From Actinoplanes aureus (GTDB lineage Bacteria; Actinomycetota; Actinomycetes; Mycobacteriales; Micromonosporaceae): 64,000 bases of DNA. The position numbers and the translations under genes were made by a program. Each line of letters begins with the position of its first letter. Position 1 is the first letter of the stretch. The stretch spans positions 516,959 through 580,958 of the forward strand of contig NZ_JADQTO010000001.1 in assembly GCF_015704865.1 (NCBI RefSeq), given 5' to 3'. Below the pieces are notes generated by a model, which saw only the letters and a list, made by a program, of their open reading frames with translations, did no database searches and was not told where the DNA came from. Shown piece after piece: positions 17,540 through 25,433 of the stretch.

Positions 17540-18886
17540 ATGCCCCTGCGTCCCGGAGCCCGGGCCTGGGCGGTGTGGTCCGCCGGGCTCGCCGCATACA
17601 TCGTCGCCGTTCTGCACCGCACCTCGCTCGGGGTGGCCGGGCTGGACGCCCAGGAGCGGTTCGACGTCGGCGCGAGCGCGCTGGCCAGTTTCGCCGTGCT
17701 CCAGCTGATCGTCTACGCCGGCCTGCAGATCCCGGTCGGGTTGCTGCTGGACCGATTCGGATCACTGCGGCTGGTGCTCTCCGGCGCCCTGGTGATGGCC
17801 GCCGGGCAGACGGTGATGGCGTTCGCCGACGACATGGGCGGCGCCATCGTCGCCCGGGTGCTGGTCGGTGCCGGCGACGCGATGACCTTCATCAGCGTGT
17901 TGCGCCTGGTGCCGCACTGGTTCCCGGTCAAGCGGGTGCCGGTCGTGACCCAGCTGACCGGGATCGTGGGGCAGATCGGGCAGGTGCTGTCCGCCGTACC
18001 GCTGGCCGCCCTGCTGGCCGGGCCGGGCTGGACCACCGCGTTCCTCAGCGCCGCCGGCGCCGGGGTGTTCGTCGCGCTGGTGGCGTTCGCCGCGCTGCAC
18101 GACACGCCGGGGCGACGGATCAGCAGCGGCCGGGCGGTCAGCTGGCGGCAGCTCGGCGTCGACCTGGGCGGCGCCTGGCGGCATCCGGGAACCCGGCTCG
18201 GGCTGTGGACGCACTTCACCACCCAGTTCACCGGTACGGTCTTCGCGCTGATGTGGGGCATCCCGTTCCTGATCGCCGGCGAGGGACTGAGCCGCGGTGC
18301 CGCCAGCGCGCTGCTGATCCTGTTCGTGCTGACCGGCATGGCGTCCGGCCCGGTGCTCGGCATGCTGACCCAGCGCTATCCGCTGCGCCGCTCCCTGCTG
18401 GTGCTCGGCATCATCAGCGCCAACATGGCCGCCTGGGCGCTGGTCATCGCCTGGCCCGGACACGCCCCGATGCCCCTGCTCGTGGTGCTGGTGGTCGCGC
18501 TCGGACTGGGCGGGCCAGGCTCCATGATCGGGTTCGACTACGCCCGTACCTTCAACCCGCCGAGCCGGCTGGGCACCGCGACCGGGGTGGTCAACGTCGG
18601 CGGTTTCGTGGCCTCGTTGCTGACCATCGAGTTGATCGGTCTGATCCTGGACGCCCGAACCGGAGGTAGTGCGGACTATCACATCTCCGACTTCCGGGTC
18701 GCGATGTCGGTGCAGTTCCTCGTCGCCGCCGTCGGTGTGCTGGGCATTCTCCGGACCCGCAAACTCGCCCGGCGACGGCTCGAAGAGGAAGAGGGCGTGG
18801 TCATCCGCCCGCTTCGGGTCGCCTTGGCGGAACGGCGTGGTTTAGCCCTGGAGCGTGCGGTAAAGGCGAAAAGCTGGCGCGAATGA
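17540..18886 (+). CDS. MFS transporter
   Basis: Major facilitator superfamily transporter, 448 aa, about 12 membrane segments. The loop between segments 2 and 3 has the family pattern LLLDRFGSLR. GGAAGG precedes the ATG. The gene follows the S9 peptidase by 74 nt; that gap has a small hairpin (AGACGC/GCGTCT, 17468-17489). It is therefore probably co-expressed with, or just after, the ligase-amidotransferase-peptidase genes and could export or import their product. The C-terminal ~50 residues are charged and cytoplasmic. No substrate can be assigned from sequence. Confidence 0.9.
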   Translation: MPLRPGARAWAVWSAGLAAYIVAVLHRTSLGVAGLDAQERFDVGASALASFAVLQLIVYAGLQIPVGLLLDRFGSLRLVLSGALVMAAGQTVMAFADDMGGAIVARVLVGAGDAMTFISVLRLVPHWFPVKRVPVVTQLTGIVGQIGQVLSAVPLAALLAGPGWTTAFLSAAGAGVFVALVAFAALHDTPGRRISSGRAVSWRQLGVDLGGAWRHPGTRLGLWTHFTTQFTGTVFALMWGIPFLIAGEGLSRGAASALLILFVLTGMASGPVLGMLTQRYPLRRSLLVLGIISANMAAWALVIAWPGHAPMPLLVVLVVALGLGGPGSMIGFDYARTFNPPSRLGTATGVVNVGGFVASLLTIELIGLILDARTGGSADYHISDFRVAMSVQFLVAAVGVLGILRTRKLARRRLEEEEGVVIRPLRVALAERRGLALERAVKAKSWRE

Positions 18887-18896
18887 GAGGGGGCAC

Positions 18897-19601
18897 ATGA
18901 CTGACCACGCGCAACCCCGGTTCTGGTCCGGCATCGACATTCCCAAGACCCTCGCCGGCACGCTGGCGGCTGTCTCCGCAGCCGTGTGCGGCTCGTTCCT
19001 CGGGATCGCCGGAACGCTGATCGGCGCCGCCGTGGTGAGCCTGATCAGTTCGATCGGCACCGAGCTCTATCACCGGTCCATCGACCGGGGCACCAAGAAG
19101 CTGCAGGCCGCCCTGATCGCCGCACCGGCCGCGGCGGGCACACCCGAGGTGACGGCGGCGCACGAGCCGCCCTCCGGCGACAACAAGCCGCCCCGGCGGA
19201 TCCGGTGGAAGCGGGTCGGCCTGGTCGCGGCCGCGCTGTTCGTTCTGGGGCTCGGCACGCTGACCACGGTGGAGCTGCTGGCCGGCCGGTCCGCGGCGGA
19301 CGCCCTGACCGGGCGGGACGGCACCAGCCCGCCGAGCCTGGTCAACACGAACCGGAACTCCGGTTCTGACGACGAGGTCGCCCCGACACCCGCCTCCTCC
19401 TCGCCGTCCGAGGACGAGTCGGAGGAGCCGGCGACCGAGCCGACCGGTGGCACGCCGGAGACCACCCAGCCCGAGCCCACCACCCCGGCCGAGGAGCAGC
19501 AGACCCCTCAGCCGGAGACCACGACGCAGCCGGAGCAGACTGAGACGGGCGCCGCGGACCAGCCCGCCCAGGATCTTCCCGAGCAGCAGGAAGGGTCTTG
19601 A
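18897..19601 (+). CDS. Hypothetical two-TM protein with long acidic Pro/Thr/Glu tail
   Basis: Unrecognised protein, 234 aa. A hydrophobic stretch at residues ~20-55 (rich in Ala, Gly and Val) may be one hairpin or one long segment; a second segment is at ~106-128. Between them lies a basic loop containing RRIRWKR. The last ~100 residues are low-complexity, rich in Glu, Pro, Thr, Ser and Gln, resembling an extracellular stalk. GAGAGGGGGCAC precedes the ATG, 10 nt after the MFS gene, so co-transcription is likely. No catalytic motif is visible. It could be a cell-envelope spacer or stress-related membrane protein. Confidence 0.72.
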   Translation: MTDHAQPRFWSGIDIPKTLAGTLAAVSAAVCGSFLGIAGTLIGAAVVSLISSIGTELYHRSIDRGTKKLQAALIAAPAAAGTPEVTAAHEPPSGDNKPPRRIRWKRVGLVAAALFVLGLGTLTTVELLAGRSAADALTGRDGTSPPSLVNTNRNSGSDDEVAPTPASSSPSEDESEEPATEPTGGTPETTQPEPTTPAEEQQTPQPETTTQPEQTETGAADQPAQDLPEQQEGS

Positions 19602-19603
19602 TC

Positions 19604-20104
19604 ATGGATGCGAAGGGCGTTCTCGAGGACGCGTTCGGCCGACTGCCGGAACTCGTCGAGACAGCGGTCGACGGTCTCACCCCGGAGCAGCTCCGGTGGG
19701 CACCGAAGCGCGGCGCCAACTCGATCGGCTGGCTCGTCTGGCACCTCACCCGCGTGCAGGACAGCCACATCGCCGAGCTGCTGGACACCGAGCAGGTCTA
19801 CCTGACCGGTGAGTGGGCTTCCCGCTTCGGCCGTAAACCGGACCCGTCGGACACCGGCTACGGCCACTCCGCGGACCAGGTCGCGGCGGTCGCTCCGGAG
19901 AGCGCCCAGGTCCTGCTCGACTACTACCGCGCGGTGCACGACCGCACGGTGAAATACCTGCGCGGCCTGACGGCCGCCGACTTCGACCGGGTGATCGACG
20001 AACGCTGGGATCCGCCGGTCACCCTCGGCGTCCGCCTGGTCAGCGTCTACGACGACGACGCCCAGCACGCCGCTCAGGCCGCCTACGTGCGCAGCCTTCT
20101 CTGA
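19604..20104 (+). CDS. DinB-fold protein (DUF664-like, possible thiol transferase)
   Basis: Small helical-bundle protein of the DinB/YfiT superfamily, 166 aa. The metal-binding His pattern is suggested by WHLTRVQDSH (first helix pair) and DDDAQHAAQAAYVR near the C-terminus. Actinobacterial members include mycothiol-dependent enzymes and many of unknown function. Two starts are possible: TTG at 19598, overlapping the preceding stop, or ATG at 19604; AGGAAGGG is better spaced for the ATG. Name caution: unrelated to DNA polymerase IV (DinB), which is at 60465. It ends at a strong shared terminator facing the histidine kinase gene. Confidence 0.83.
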   Translation: MDAKGVLEDAFGRLPELVETAVDGLTPEQLRWAPKRGANSIGWLVWHLTRVQDSHIAELLDTEQVYLTGEWASRFGRKPDPSDTGYGHSADQVAAVAPESAQVLLDYYRAVHDRTVKYLRGLTAADFDRVIDERWDPPVTLGVRLVSVYDDDAQHAAQAAYVRSLL

Positions 20105-20117
20105 GGTACGCCGTGAG

Positions 20118-20145
20118 CCGTCCCGCCCCGACCAGGGCGGGACGG
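20118..20145. terminator. Bidirectional terminator
   Basis: CCGTCCCGCCC (20118-20128) and GGGCGGGACGG (20135-20145) form a perfect 11-bp stem with a 6-nt loop, centred between the convergent DinB-fold and histidine kinase genes. Confidence 0.8.
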
Positions 20146-20152
20146 CCGGGCC

Positions 20153-21616
20153 TCAGGCCGCGGGTGACTCGCTGATCGGCAGCCGGACCAGGAACTTCGT
20201 GTCGCCCGGCTGGGACTCCACGGTGAGGTCGCCGCCGTGGCCGTTGACCACGATGCGGTACGAGATGTCCAGCCCCAGCCCGGTCCCCTCGCCCACCGGC
20301 TTGGTGGTGAAGAACGGCTCGAAGACCCGCTTGCGGATCTCCGGCGGCATGCCCGGTCCGGTGTCCCCGATCGACACCACCAGCCGCTCGTCCTCCCGGT
20401 AGGTGCGGACGGTAAGCGTCCCCTCGCCGCCCATGGCCTGGAACGCGTTGTCGATCAGGTTGGTCCACACCTGGTTCAGTTCGGCCGGATGGGCCGGGAT
20501 CTGCGGCAGGCTCCGGTCGTAGTCCTTCACCACCCGGACGTCGCCGATCTTGTGGGCGAGCATGACAAGCGTGCTGTCCAGGCCGGGATGCACGTCGATC
20601 CACTGGTGCGCGGCCCGGTCCAGGTGCGAGTACCGCTTGGCGGCGAGCACCAGCGACGACACCCGGCCGGTGGCGTCCTCGATGTCGCTCATCAGCTGCT
20701 CGGTCTCCAGCGCGTACCCGATCCAGTGGATCGCCTGGTCGAGCAACTCCGGTGAGGCCAGCCGGGCCTCGATCTGGGACAGGCACTCGGTGTCGATGTT
20801 GCCCTGGGCGAAGACCGGGGCGACGTCCCAGGGTGCGGTGACACCCCGCTCCTCCATCCAGTCGCCGAGCTCGTCCTCCAGGTCGGCGGTCTGCATGGCG
20901 GTCAGCGCGGGTGCCTTGGCGGCCCGCTCGATGACCTCCTCCTGCAACTCCAGCAGGGCGGTCAGCCGGTCCGGGGCGACCTTGCCGGCGGCGAGTTTGC
21001 CGAGTTTCATCCGCATCGCGGCGACCCGCTGCCGCAGCGCGCCGGTGGCCCGGGACGCGGCGGCGGCCGGATTGTTCAGCTCGTGCATCAGTCCGGCGGA
21101 CAGTGCTCCGAGAGCGGCCAGCCGCTGCCGCTCGCCGATCGCCGCCTGCGTGTTGCGCAAACCGAGCGTCAGGCCCTCCAGCAGGTGGATGGCCATCGGG
21201 AACCACTCGCGCATCAGCCACCCGAAGTCGGTGGCGGAGAGCATGAAGAACTCGCTGTCGGAGAGCGCCCGCATCGACGCCATGTAGTTGCGGGGCACAC
21301 CGTCGTCGCGCAGGTACGCGTTCGTCGCGCCCATGTAGACGCCGCGCTGCTCGGTCCGGGTCGTGACGACGTCGTCCTGCCCGACCCGCCGGGTGAGCGA
21401 GATGGTGCCGCTGAGCAGCACGAACATCGCCTCGGCCGGGTCGCCCTCGCGGATCACCAGGTTGCCGGCCGCCACCCGTACGGTGCAGCCGTGCTCGGCG
21501 ATCCAGGTCAGCTGCTCGTCGGTGAGCTTCTCGAACAGGAACAGTGTCTTGAGCTCCGCCGGGGTCAGGACGCCGGGCTCACACGGCTCGAGCCGGATCT
21601 CCTCTGTGTCGGTCAT
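20153..21616 (-). CDS. Sensor histidine kinase with N-terminal cyclic-nucleotide-binding domain
   Basis: Soluble histidine kinase, 487 aa. Residues ~20-150 form a CNMP (cAMP-receptor-like) domain with VIREGDPAEAMFVLLSG. H178 in LMHELNNPAAA is the likely phospho-acceptor, and ~310-487 an HATPase_c domain (NLIDNAFQAMG, GDTGPGMP, FFTTKPVGEGTGLGL). There is no membrane segment, so the signal is cytoplasmic, perhaps a nucleotide. Its ATG overlaps the stop of the upstream receiver/oxidoreductase gene as TAATG, implying translational coupling. The natural partner is therefore the receiver domain of that fusion protein. Confidence 0.92.
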   Translation of the reverse strand: MTDTEEIRLEPCEPGVLTPAELKTLFLFEKLTDEQLTWIAEHGCTVRVAAGNLVIREGDPAEAMFVLLSGTISLTRRVGQDDVVTTRTEQRGVYMGATNAYLRDDGVPRNYMASMRALSDSEFFMLSATDFGWLMREWFPMAIHLLEGLTLGLRNTQAAIGERQRLAALGALSAGLMHELNNPAAAASRATGALRQRVAAMRMKLGKLAAGKVAPDRLTALLELQEEVIERAAKAPALTAMQTADLEDELGDWMEERGVTAPWDVAPVFAQGNIDTECLSQIEARLASPELLDQAIHWIGYALETEQLMSDIEDATGRVSSLVLAAKRYSHLDRAAHQWIDVHPGLDSTLVMLAHKIGDVRVVKDYDRSLPQIPAHPAELNQVWTNLIDNAFQAMGGEGTLTVRTYREDERLVVSIGDTGPGMPPEIRKRVFEPFFTTKPVGEGTGLGLDISYRIVVNGHGGDLTVESQPGDTKFLVRLPISESPAA

Positions 21617-23274
21617 TACTGGGCCTCCAGGTAGCGATGGACCAGCGCGACGGCCATCGCGCCCTCACCGACCGCCGAGGCCACCCGTTTGATGGAGTTG
21701 GCCCGGACGTCGCCGGCGGCGAAGATGCCGGGAACACTGCTCTCCAGATAGAACGGATCGCGGTCCCGATCCCATCCCCGCGGCCGCTCGCCATTGGCCA
21801 GAAGGTCCGCTCCGGTACGGACGAAGCCCTTCCCGTCCCGCTGCACGGCATCGCCCAGCCAGTCGGTTCGCGGCTCGGCCCCGATGAACACGAAGAGGTA
21901 CCCGCACTCGACGGTGGCCTTCGTCCCGTCCTTGCTGTCGCAGATGGTGATCGCCTGCAGGCGACCGTCGCCCTGCGCCCCGATCACCTCGCACCTGGTA
22001 CGCACCTCGATGTTCGGCACCTGGGCGAGCTGCTGGATCAGGTAGTACGACATCGACGACTCGAGTGAGCCGCCGCGCACCAGCAGCGTGACCTTCCGGG
22101 CGTACTTGGCGAAGAACAGCGCGGCCTGCCCGGCCGAGTTCGCGCCGCCGACGATGTAGACGTCGCTGCCGGCACAGGCCGGGCCCTCGGTCGCGGCCGA
22201 GCCGTAGAAGACGCCGGAGCCGGTCAGGTCGGCGACGCCGTCGGCGAGGAGCGGGCGGTAGGAGACGCCGGTGGCGAGCAGGATGGCGTGCGCGGAGATC
22301 TCTCCGCCGTCGGCGAAGGTGAGCGTCCGGGCCGAGCCGTCCGTCCGGAGTCCGACCACCTCGCGCGTGTTGAGCGTCTCGGCGGCGAACTTGTCCGCCT
22401 GCCGCCGGGCCCGGTCGGTGAGCTGCGCGCCGGAGATCCCGTCCGGGAAGCCGAGGTAGTTCTCGATCCGGGAGCTCTGCCCGGCCTGCCCGCCGACCGC
22501 CTGCCGCTCGATCAGCAGCGTCTTGAGGCCCTCGGAACCGCCGTAGACGGCGGCGCCCAGGCCGGCCGGGCCACCGCCCACGATGATCAGGTCGTAGAAG
22601 TCGCGGCCCGGATTGGTGGAGAGCCCGGCCGCCTCGGCGACCTCCTGCACACTCGGCTGCGGCAGTGCCCGCCCGTCCGCGGTGACCACCAGCGGGACCG
22701 CCTCCGGCCCGGCGCCGGCCGCCTCCAGCAGGCGGCGGCCCTCCTCCTCGTCCGCGCCGAAATACTTGTACGGCACCAGATTGCGGGCCAGGAAGTCACG
22801 GATCTGGAAGGACGGCTCGCTCCACCGGTGGCCGACCACCCGGATGTCCGGCAGCTCCTTGTCGCCGGTCACCTGCCACGCGTCGAGCAGCGCGTCCAGC
22901 ACCGGGTAGAGCTTCTCCTCCGGCGGGTCCCACGGCTTGAGCAGGTAGTGGTCGACGTCGACCACGTTGATCGCCTGGATCGCGGCGTCGGTGTCCGCGT
23001 ACGCGGTGAGCAGTGCCCGCCGCGCGTGCGGGAACAGGTCCATCGCCTGCTCCAGGAACTCGATGCCGTTCATCTGCGGCATCCGGTAGTCGGCGAGGAT
23101 CACCGCGACCCGCCCGCCCCGCAGCTTCAGTTCGCGAAGCGCCTCGAGCGCCTCGGCGGCCGAGGACGCACGAACGATCCGGTACCGGTCGCCGTAGCGG
23201 CGGCGCAGGTCACGCGCGATGGCGCGGGAGACGGACGGGTCGTCGTCGACCGTGAGGATCGCGGCTTGGCCCAT
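21616..23274 (-). CDS. Response regulator receiver fused to thioredoxin-reductase-like FAD oxidoreductase
   Basis: Three-part protein, 552 aa. Residues ~1-125 are a receiver domain with phospho-acceptor D62 (LADYRMP) and K113. About 135-220 resemble a glutaredoxin-like fold but have no Cys where the CxxC would be (WSEPSFQIRDF). About 235-552 form a thioredoxin-reductase-like FAD/NAD(P)H module (GGGPAGLGAAVYGGSEG, later GGANSAGQAA). The usual CATC redox centre is replaced by a stretch reading YGSAATEGPAC; no CxxC exists anywhere in the protein. It cannot be an ordinary thioredoxin reductase. Phosphorylation by the coupled CNMP-histidine kinase probably gates an NAD(P)H-dependent flavin reaction or sensing. 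Similar fusions are annotated in other bacteria as fused response regulator/thioredoxin reductase. Confidence 0.88.
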   Translation of the reverse strand: MGQAAILTVDDDPSVSRAIARDLRRRYGDRYRIVRASSAAEALEALRELKLRGGRVAVILADYRMPQMNGIEFLEQAMDLFPHARRALLTAYADTDAAIQAINVVDVDHYLLKPWDPPEEKLYPVLDALLDAWQVTGDKELPDIRVVGHRWSEPSFQIRDFLARNLVPYKYFGADEEEGRRLLEAAGAGPEAVPLVVTADGRALPQPSVQEVAEAAGLSTNPGRDFYDLIIVGGGPAGLGAAVYGGSEGLKTLLIERQAVGGQAGQSSRIENYLGFPDGISGAQLTDRARRQADKFAAETLNTREVVGLRTDGSARTLTFADGGEISAHAILLATGVSYRPLLADGVADLTGSGVFYGSAATEGPACAGSDVYIVGGANSAGQAALFFAKYARKVTLLVRGGSLESSMSYYLIQQLAQVPNIEVRTRCEVIGAQGDGRLQAITICDSKDGTKATVECGYLFVFIGAEPRTDWLGDAVQRDGKGFVRTGADLLANGERPRGWDRDRDPFYLESSVPGIFAAGDVRANSIKRVASAVGEGAMAVALVHRYLEAQ

Positions 23275-23287
23275 GGGTCGTTTGTCC

Positions 23288-24430
23288 TCAGCTCTCGGGT
23301 TCAGGGTGGCGTTCGAGGTATCCCGCGACGAAGGGGCAGGTGGCGACGACCGGGGTGGACCTCGACCGGGCGTCGGCCAGCGCGGCGGCGGCCAGCCGGC
23401 CGGCCAGTCCGCGACCGGAGAACGCCTGATCGACCTCGGTGTGCAGCAGCTCGATCCGGTCGCTCTGGCGGCGGTAGTGCAGCATCCCGGCGACCTCGCC
23501 GCCGAGCAGCACCTCGTAGCGATGCTGCTCGAAGTTGTCGACCACGGCGGCGTCGGCGGCGTTCGCCGTACCGACCTGGGCGCTGCCCTCGACCCGCAGC
23601 TTGCGGCGGGCCCGCTCGTAGAACGAGGTACGCCCGAACCGGATCACCTGGGCCGCGCCGGGCAGGGGCTGGATGTCCAGGCAGGCGCCCGGCTCGGCGT
23701 AGCCCTCGATGATGCCGTCCACCTCGATCGCGAGGCGGCCGCTGGTCGGCAGCACCTCCAGGGCGAGGTGCTCGGAGGTGTCCAGCACCAGCGACCGGTT
23801 GAACGACGAGTGCGCGGCGGCGGCGCTGACGATCAGGCCCTGCACGGTGGGCGAGACGATCGGGCCGCCGGCCGAGAAGCTGTAGGCGGTCGAGCCGGTG
23901 GGCGTGGAGACGAGCACCGCGTCCGCGGCGTAGTTGACGAAGCTGCGCTGCTCCACCCGGATGCCGACCGCGGCGAGACCCTGCCCGGGCACCCGGACCA
24001 GCGCGATGTCGTTGAACGCCGTCACCTCACGCCCGTCCGGCAGGACGGTCCGCACGGCGGTCCGCGGCTCCACCGTGTACCGGTGCTCGTCGATCGCGGA
24101 GAGCGCGTCCTTGAGATCGGGCAGGTCCACCTCGGCGAGGAACCCCAGCCGGCCCACGTTCACACCGAGGACCGGCGTCTTACGGCCCTCGACCAGGCGC
24201 ATGGTCCGCAGCATGGTGCCGTCGCCGCCCAGGCTGACCAGCAGACCGGCCCGCTCGACCATCTCCTCGGCCGGCACCGCGACCGCGTTGCAGGAGATCC
24301 GGGTGATCTCGTCGGGCAGGCCGAGCACGGTGACGCCCCGCTCGGTGGCCCAGTTCACGATGGCGTCGACCGCTGAACCACAGTCCCGCCGCGGGTGCAG
24401 CACGAGACCGACGACCTTCACCATGCCCAT
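23288..24430 (-). CDS. nadK: NAD kinase fused to a small GNAT-like acetyltransferase domain
   Basis: Residues ~3-290 are an NAD kinase (ATP or polyphosphate + NAD to NADP) with GGDGT in the P-loop-like motif and the signature VSTPTGSTAYSFSAGGP. The last ~80 residues (from ~302) resemble a compact YjdJ-type GNAT domain (EVAGMLHYRR, then SGRGLAGRLAAAAL as acetyl-CoA loop). Total 380 aa against ~290-300 for typical NadK. The frame is open to 24514; the ATG at 24430 is preceded by AAGG at a good distance and gives a normal NadK N-terminus. The gene begins 50 bp from the divergent APH gene and ends 13 bp before the redox fusion, so the three minus-strand genes may be one operon linked to NAD(P)H use. 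Confidence 0.88.
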   Translation of the reverse strand: MGMVKVVGLVLHPRRDCGSAVDAIVNWATERGVTVLGLPDEITRISCNAVAVPAEEMVERAGLLVSLGGDGTMLRTMRLVEGRKTPVLGVNVGRLGFLAEVDLPDLKDALSAIDEHRYTVEPRTAVRTVLPDGREVTAFNDIALVRVPGQGLAAVGIRVEQRSFVNYAADAVLVSTPTGSTAYSFSAGGPIVSPTVQGLIVSAAAAHSSFNRSLVLDTSEHLALEVLPTSGRLAIEVDGIIEGYAEPGACLDIQPLPGAAQVIRFGRTSFYERARRKLRVEGSAQVGTANAADAAVVDNFEQHRYEVLLGGEVAGMLHYRRQSDRIELLHTEVDQAFSGRGLAGRLAAAALADARSRSTPVVATCPFVAGYLERHPEPES

Positions 24431-24464
24431 GACTTGCAGCCTTGCACGCCGGACCGCGAACAGC

Positions 24465-24479
24465 GAACATCTCATGTTC
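24465..24479. promoter_or_regulatory. Perfect palindrome in a divergent 50-bp promoter region
   Basis: GAACAT-CTC-ATGTTC is a perfect 6-bp inverted repeat with a 3-nt spacer between nadK (minus) and the APH gene (plus), ending 1 bp before the APH start. It could be an operator for both genes. It is not a LexA box, because the GAAC/GTTC halves are 7 rather than 4 nt apart. Confidence 0.4.
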
Positions 24480-24480
24480 A

Positions 24481-25422
24481 ATGTCCGGTGTGCGTAGCCC
24501 CACTCAACGAACACTTGAACTCGCCGACATCGTCGGCGTCGTACGCGACGGGCTCGGCGCCCGGGTGACGGACGCGGCGGAGCTGACCGGTGGCGGTTTC
24601 GCGACGGTCTGGCAGGCCATCCTCGACGACGGCCGGGACGTGGTGGTCAAGGTGGGGCCGCCGGCTTCGGCGCGACTTCTCGAGTACGAGAAAGGCGTGC
24701 TGCCGGCCGAGGCGGAGTATTTCCGGATGGTTCGTTCGCATGCTCCGGGCGTACCGGTGCCCGAGGTGCTGGCCGCCGGACCGCACTGGGTGATCACCAG
24801 CCGGCTGCCCGGCCGGGCACTGACCGAGGGTGACTCGCCCGCCGCGCGCCGGCAGCTCGGTGCCGCGATCGCCCGGATCCACAAGATCACTGGACCGCAC
24901 TTCGGCTACACCGGCGACCGTCCCGCGGGCTCTGACTGGCCCACCGCCTTCGCCGCGATGATCGACTCGCTGCGTGCGGACGCGGCGCACTGGCAGGTGC
25001 CGCTGCCGCCGCTGGACGGGGTGGTGGACCGGCACCACGGCGCGCTAGCCACGGTCACCACGCCGGCGCTGCTGCACTTCGACCTCTGGGACGGCAATGT
25101 GCTGGTCGCGGCGGACGGTTCGCTGAGCGGCCTGGTCGACGGCGAGCGCTACCTGTACGGCGACCCGCTGCTGGACCTGGTCTCGCCGGCCCTGTTCCGC
25201 CGCATCGAGGACGAACCGTCGCACCCCTTCCTGGCGGGGTACCGGACCGCCGCGCCCCTCGACCAGGTCCGGCTCTCCCTGTACCGGGTACACCTGTATG
25301 TGCTGATGCTCGCCGAGGGCCCGAGCCGCGGCATCCCGGTCACGGACGGCCGCCACGACTTCCTGACCGGCCTGCTCACCGCGGAACTGGAAGCCCTCGA
25401 TGAACTGGGCGGGAGGCGCTAG
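24481..25422 (+). CDS. Aminoglycoside phosphotransferase/fructosamine kinase-like protein
   Basis: Protein-kinase-like small-molecule kinase, 313 aa. Motifs: Gly-rich loop GGGFATVW, nucleotide Lys in VVVKVG, Brenner-type catalytic loop HFDLWDGN (usual form HxDxxxxN, with Phe after His), and metal-binding region GLVDGERYLYGDP. Family members phosphorylate antibiotics, sugars, choline or fructosamines. Start is uncertain: ATG at 24481 and GTG shortly after are both possible and no clear Shine-Dalgarno is present, so the mRNA may be leaderless. It is followed after 11 nt by an unknown protein. Substrate and any role in resistance cannot be assigned. Confidence 0.85.
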   Translation: MSGVRSPTQRTLELADIVGVVRDGLGARVTDAAELTGGGFATVWQAILDDGRDVVVKVGPPASARLLEYEKGVLPAEAEYFRMVRSHAPGVPVPEVLAAGPHWVITSRLPGRALTEGDSPAARRQLGAAIARIHKITGPHFGYTGDRPAGSDWPTAFAAMIDSLRADAAHWQVPLPPLDGVVDRHHGALATVTTPALLHFDLWDGNVLVAADGSLSGLVDGERYLYGDPLLDLVSPALFRRIEDEPSHPFLAGYRTAAPLDQVRLSLYRVHLYVLMLAEGPSRGIPVTDGRHDFLTGLLTAELEALDELGGRR

Positions 25423-25433
25423 GCTTCCCCGCC

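Noticed and set aside
24465..24479. LexA box between nadK and the APH gene
   Set aside because: GAAC and GTTC halves are separated by 7 nt instead of 4.
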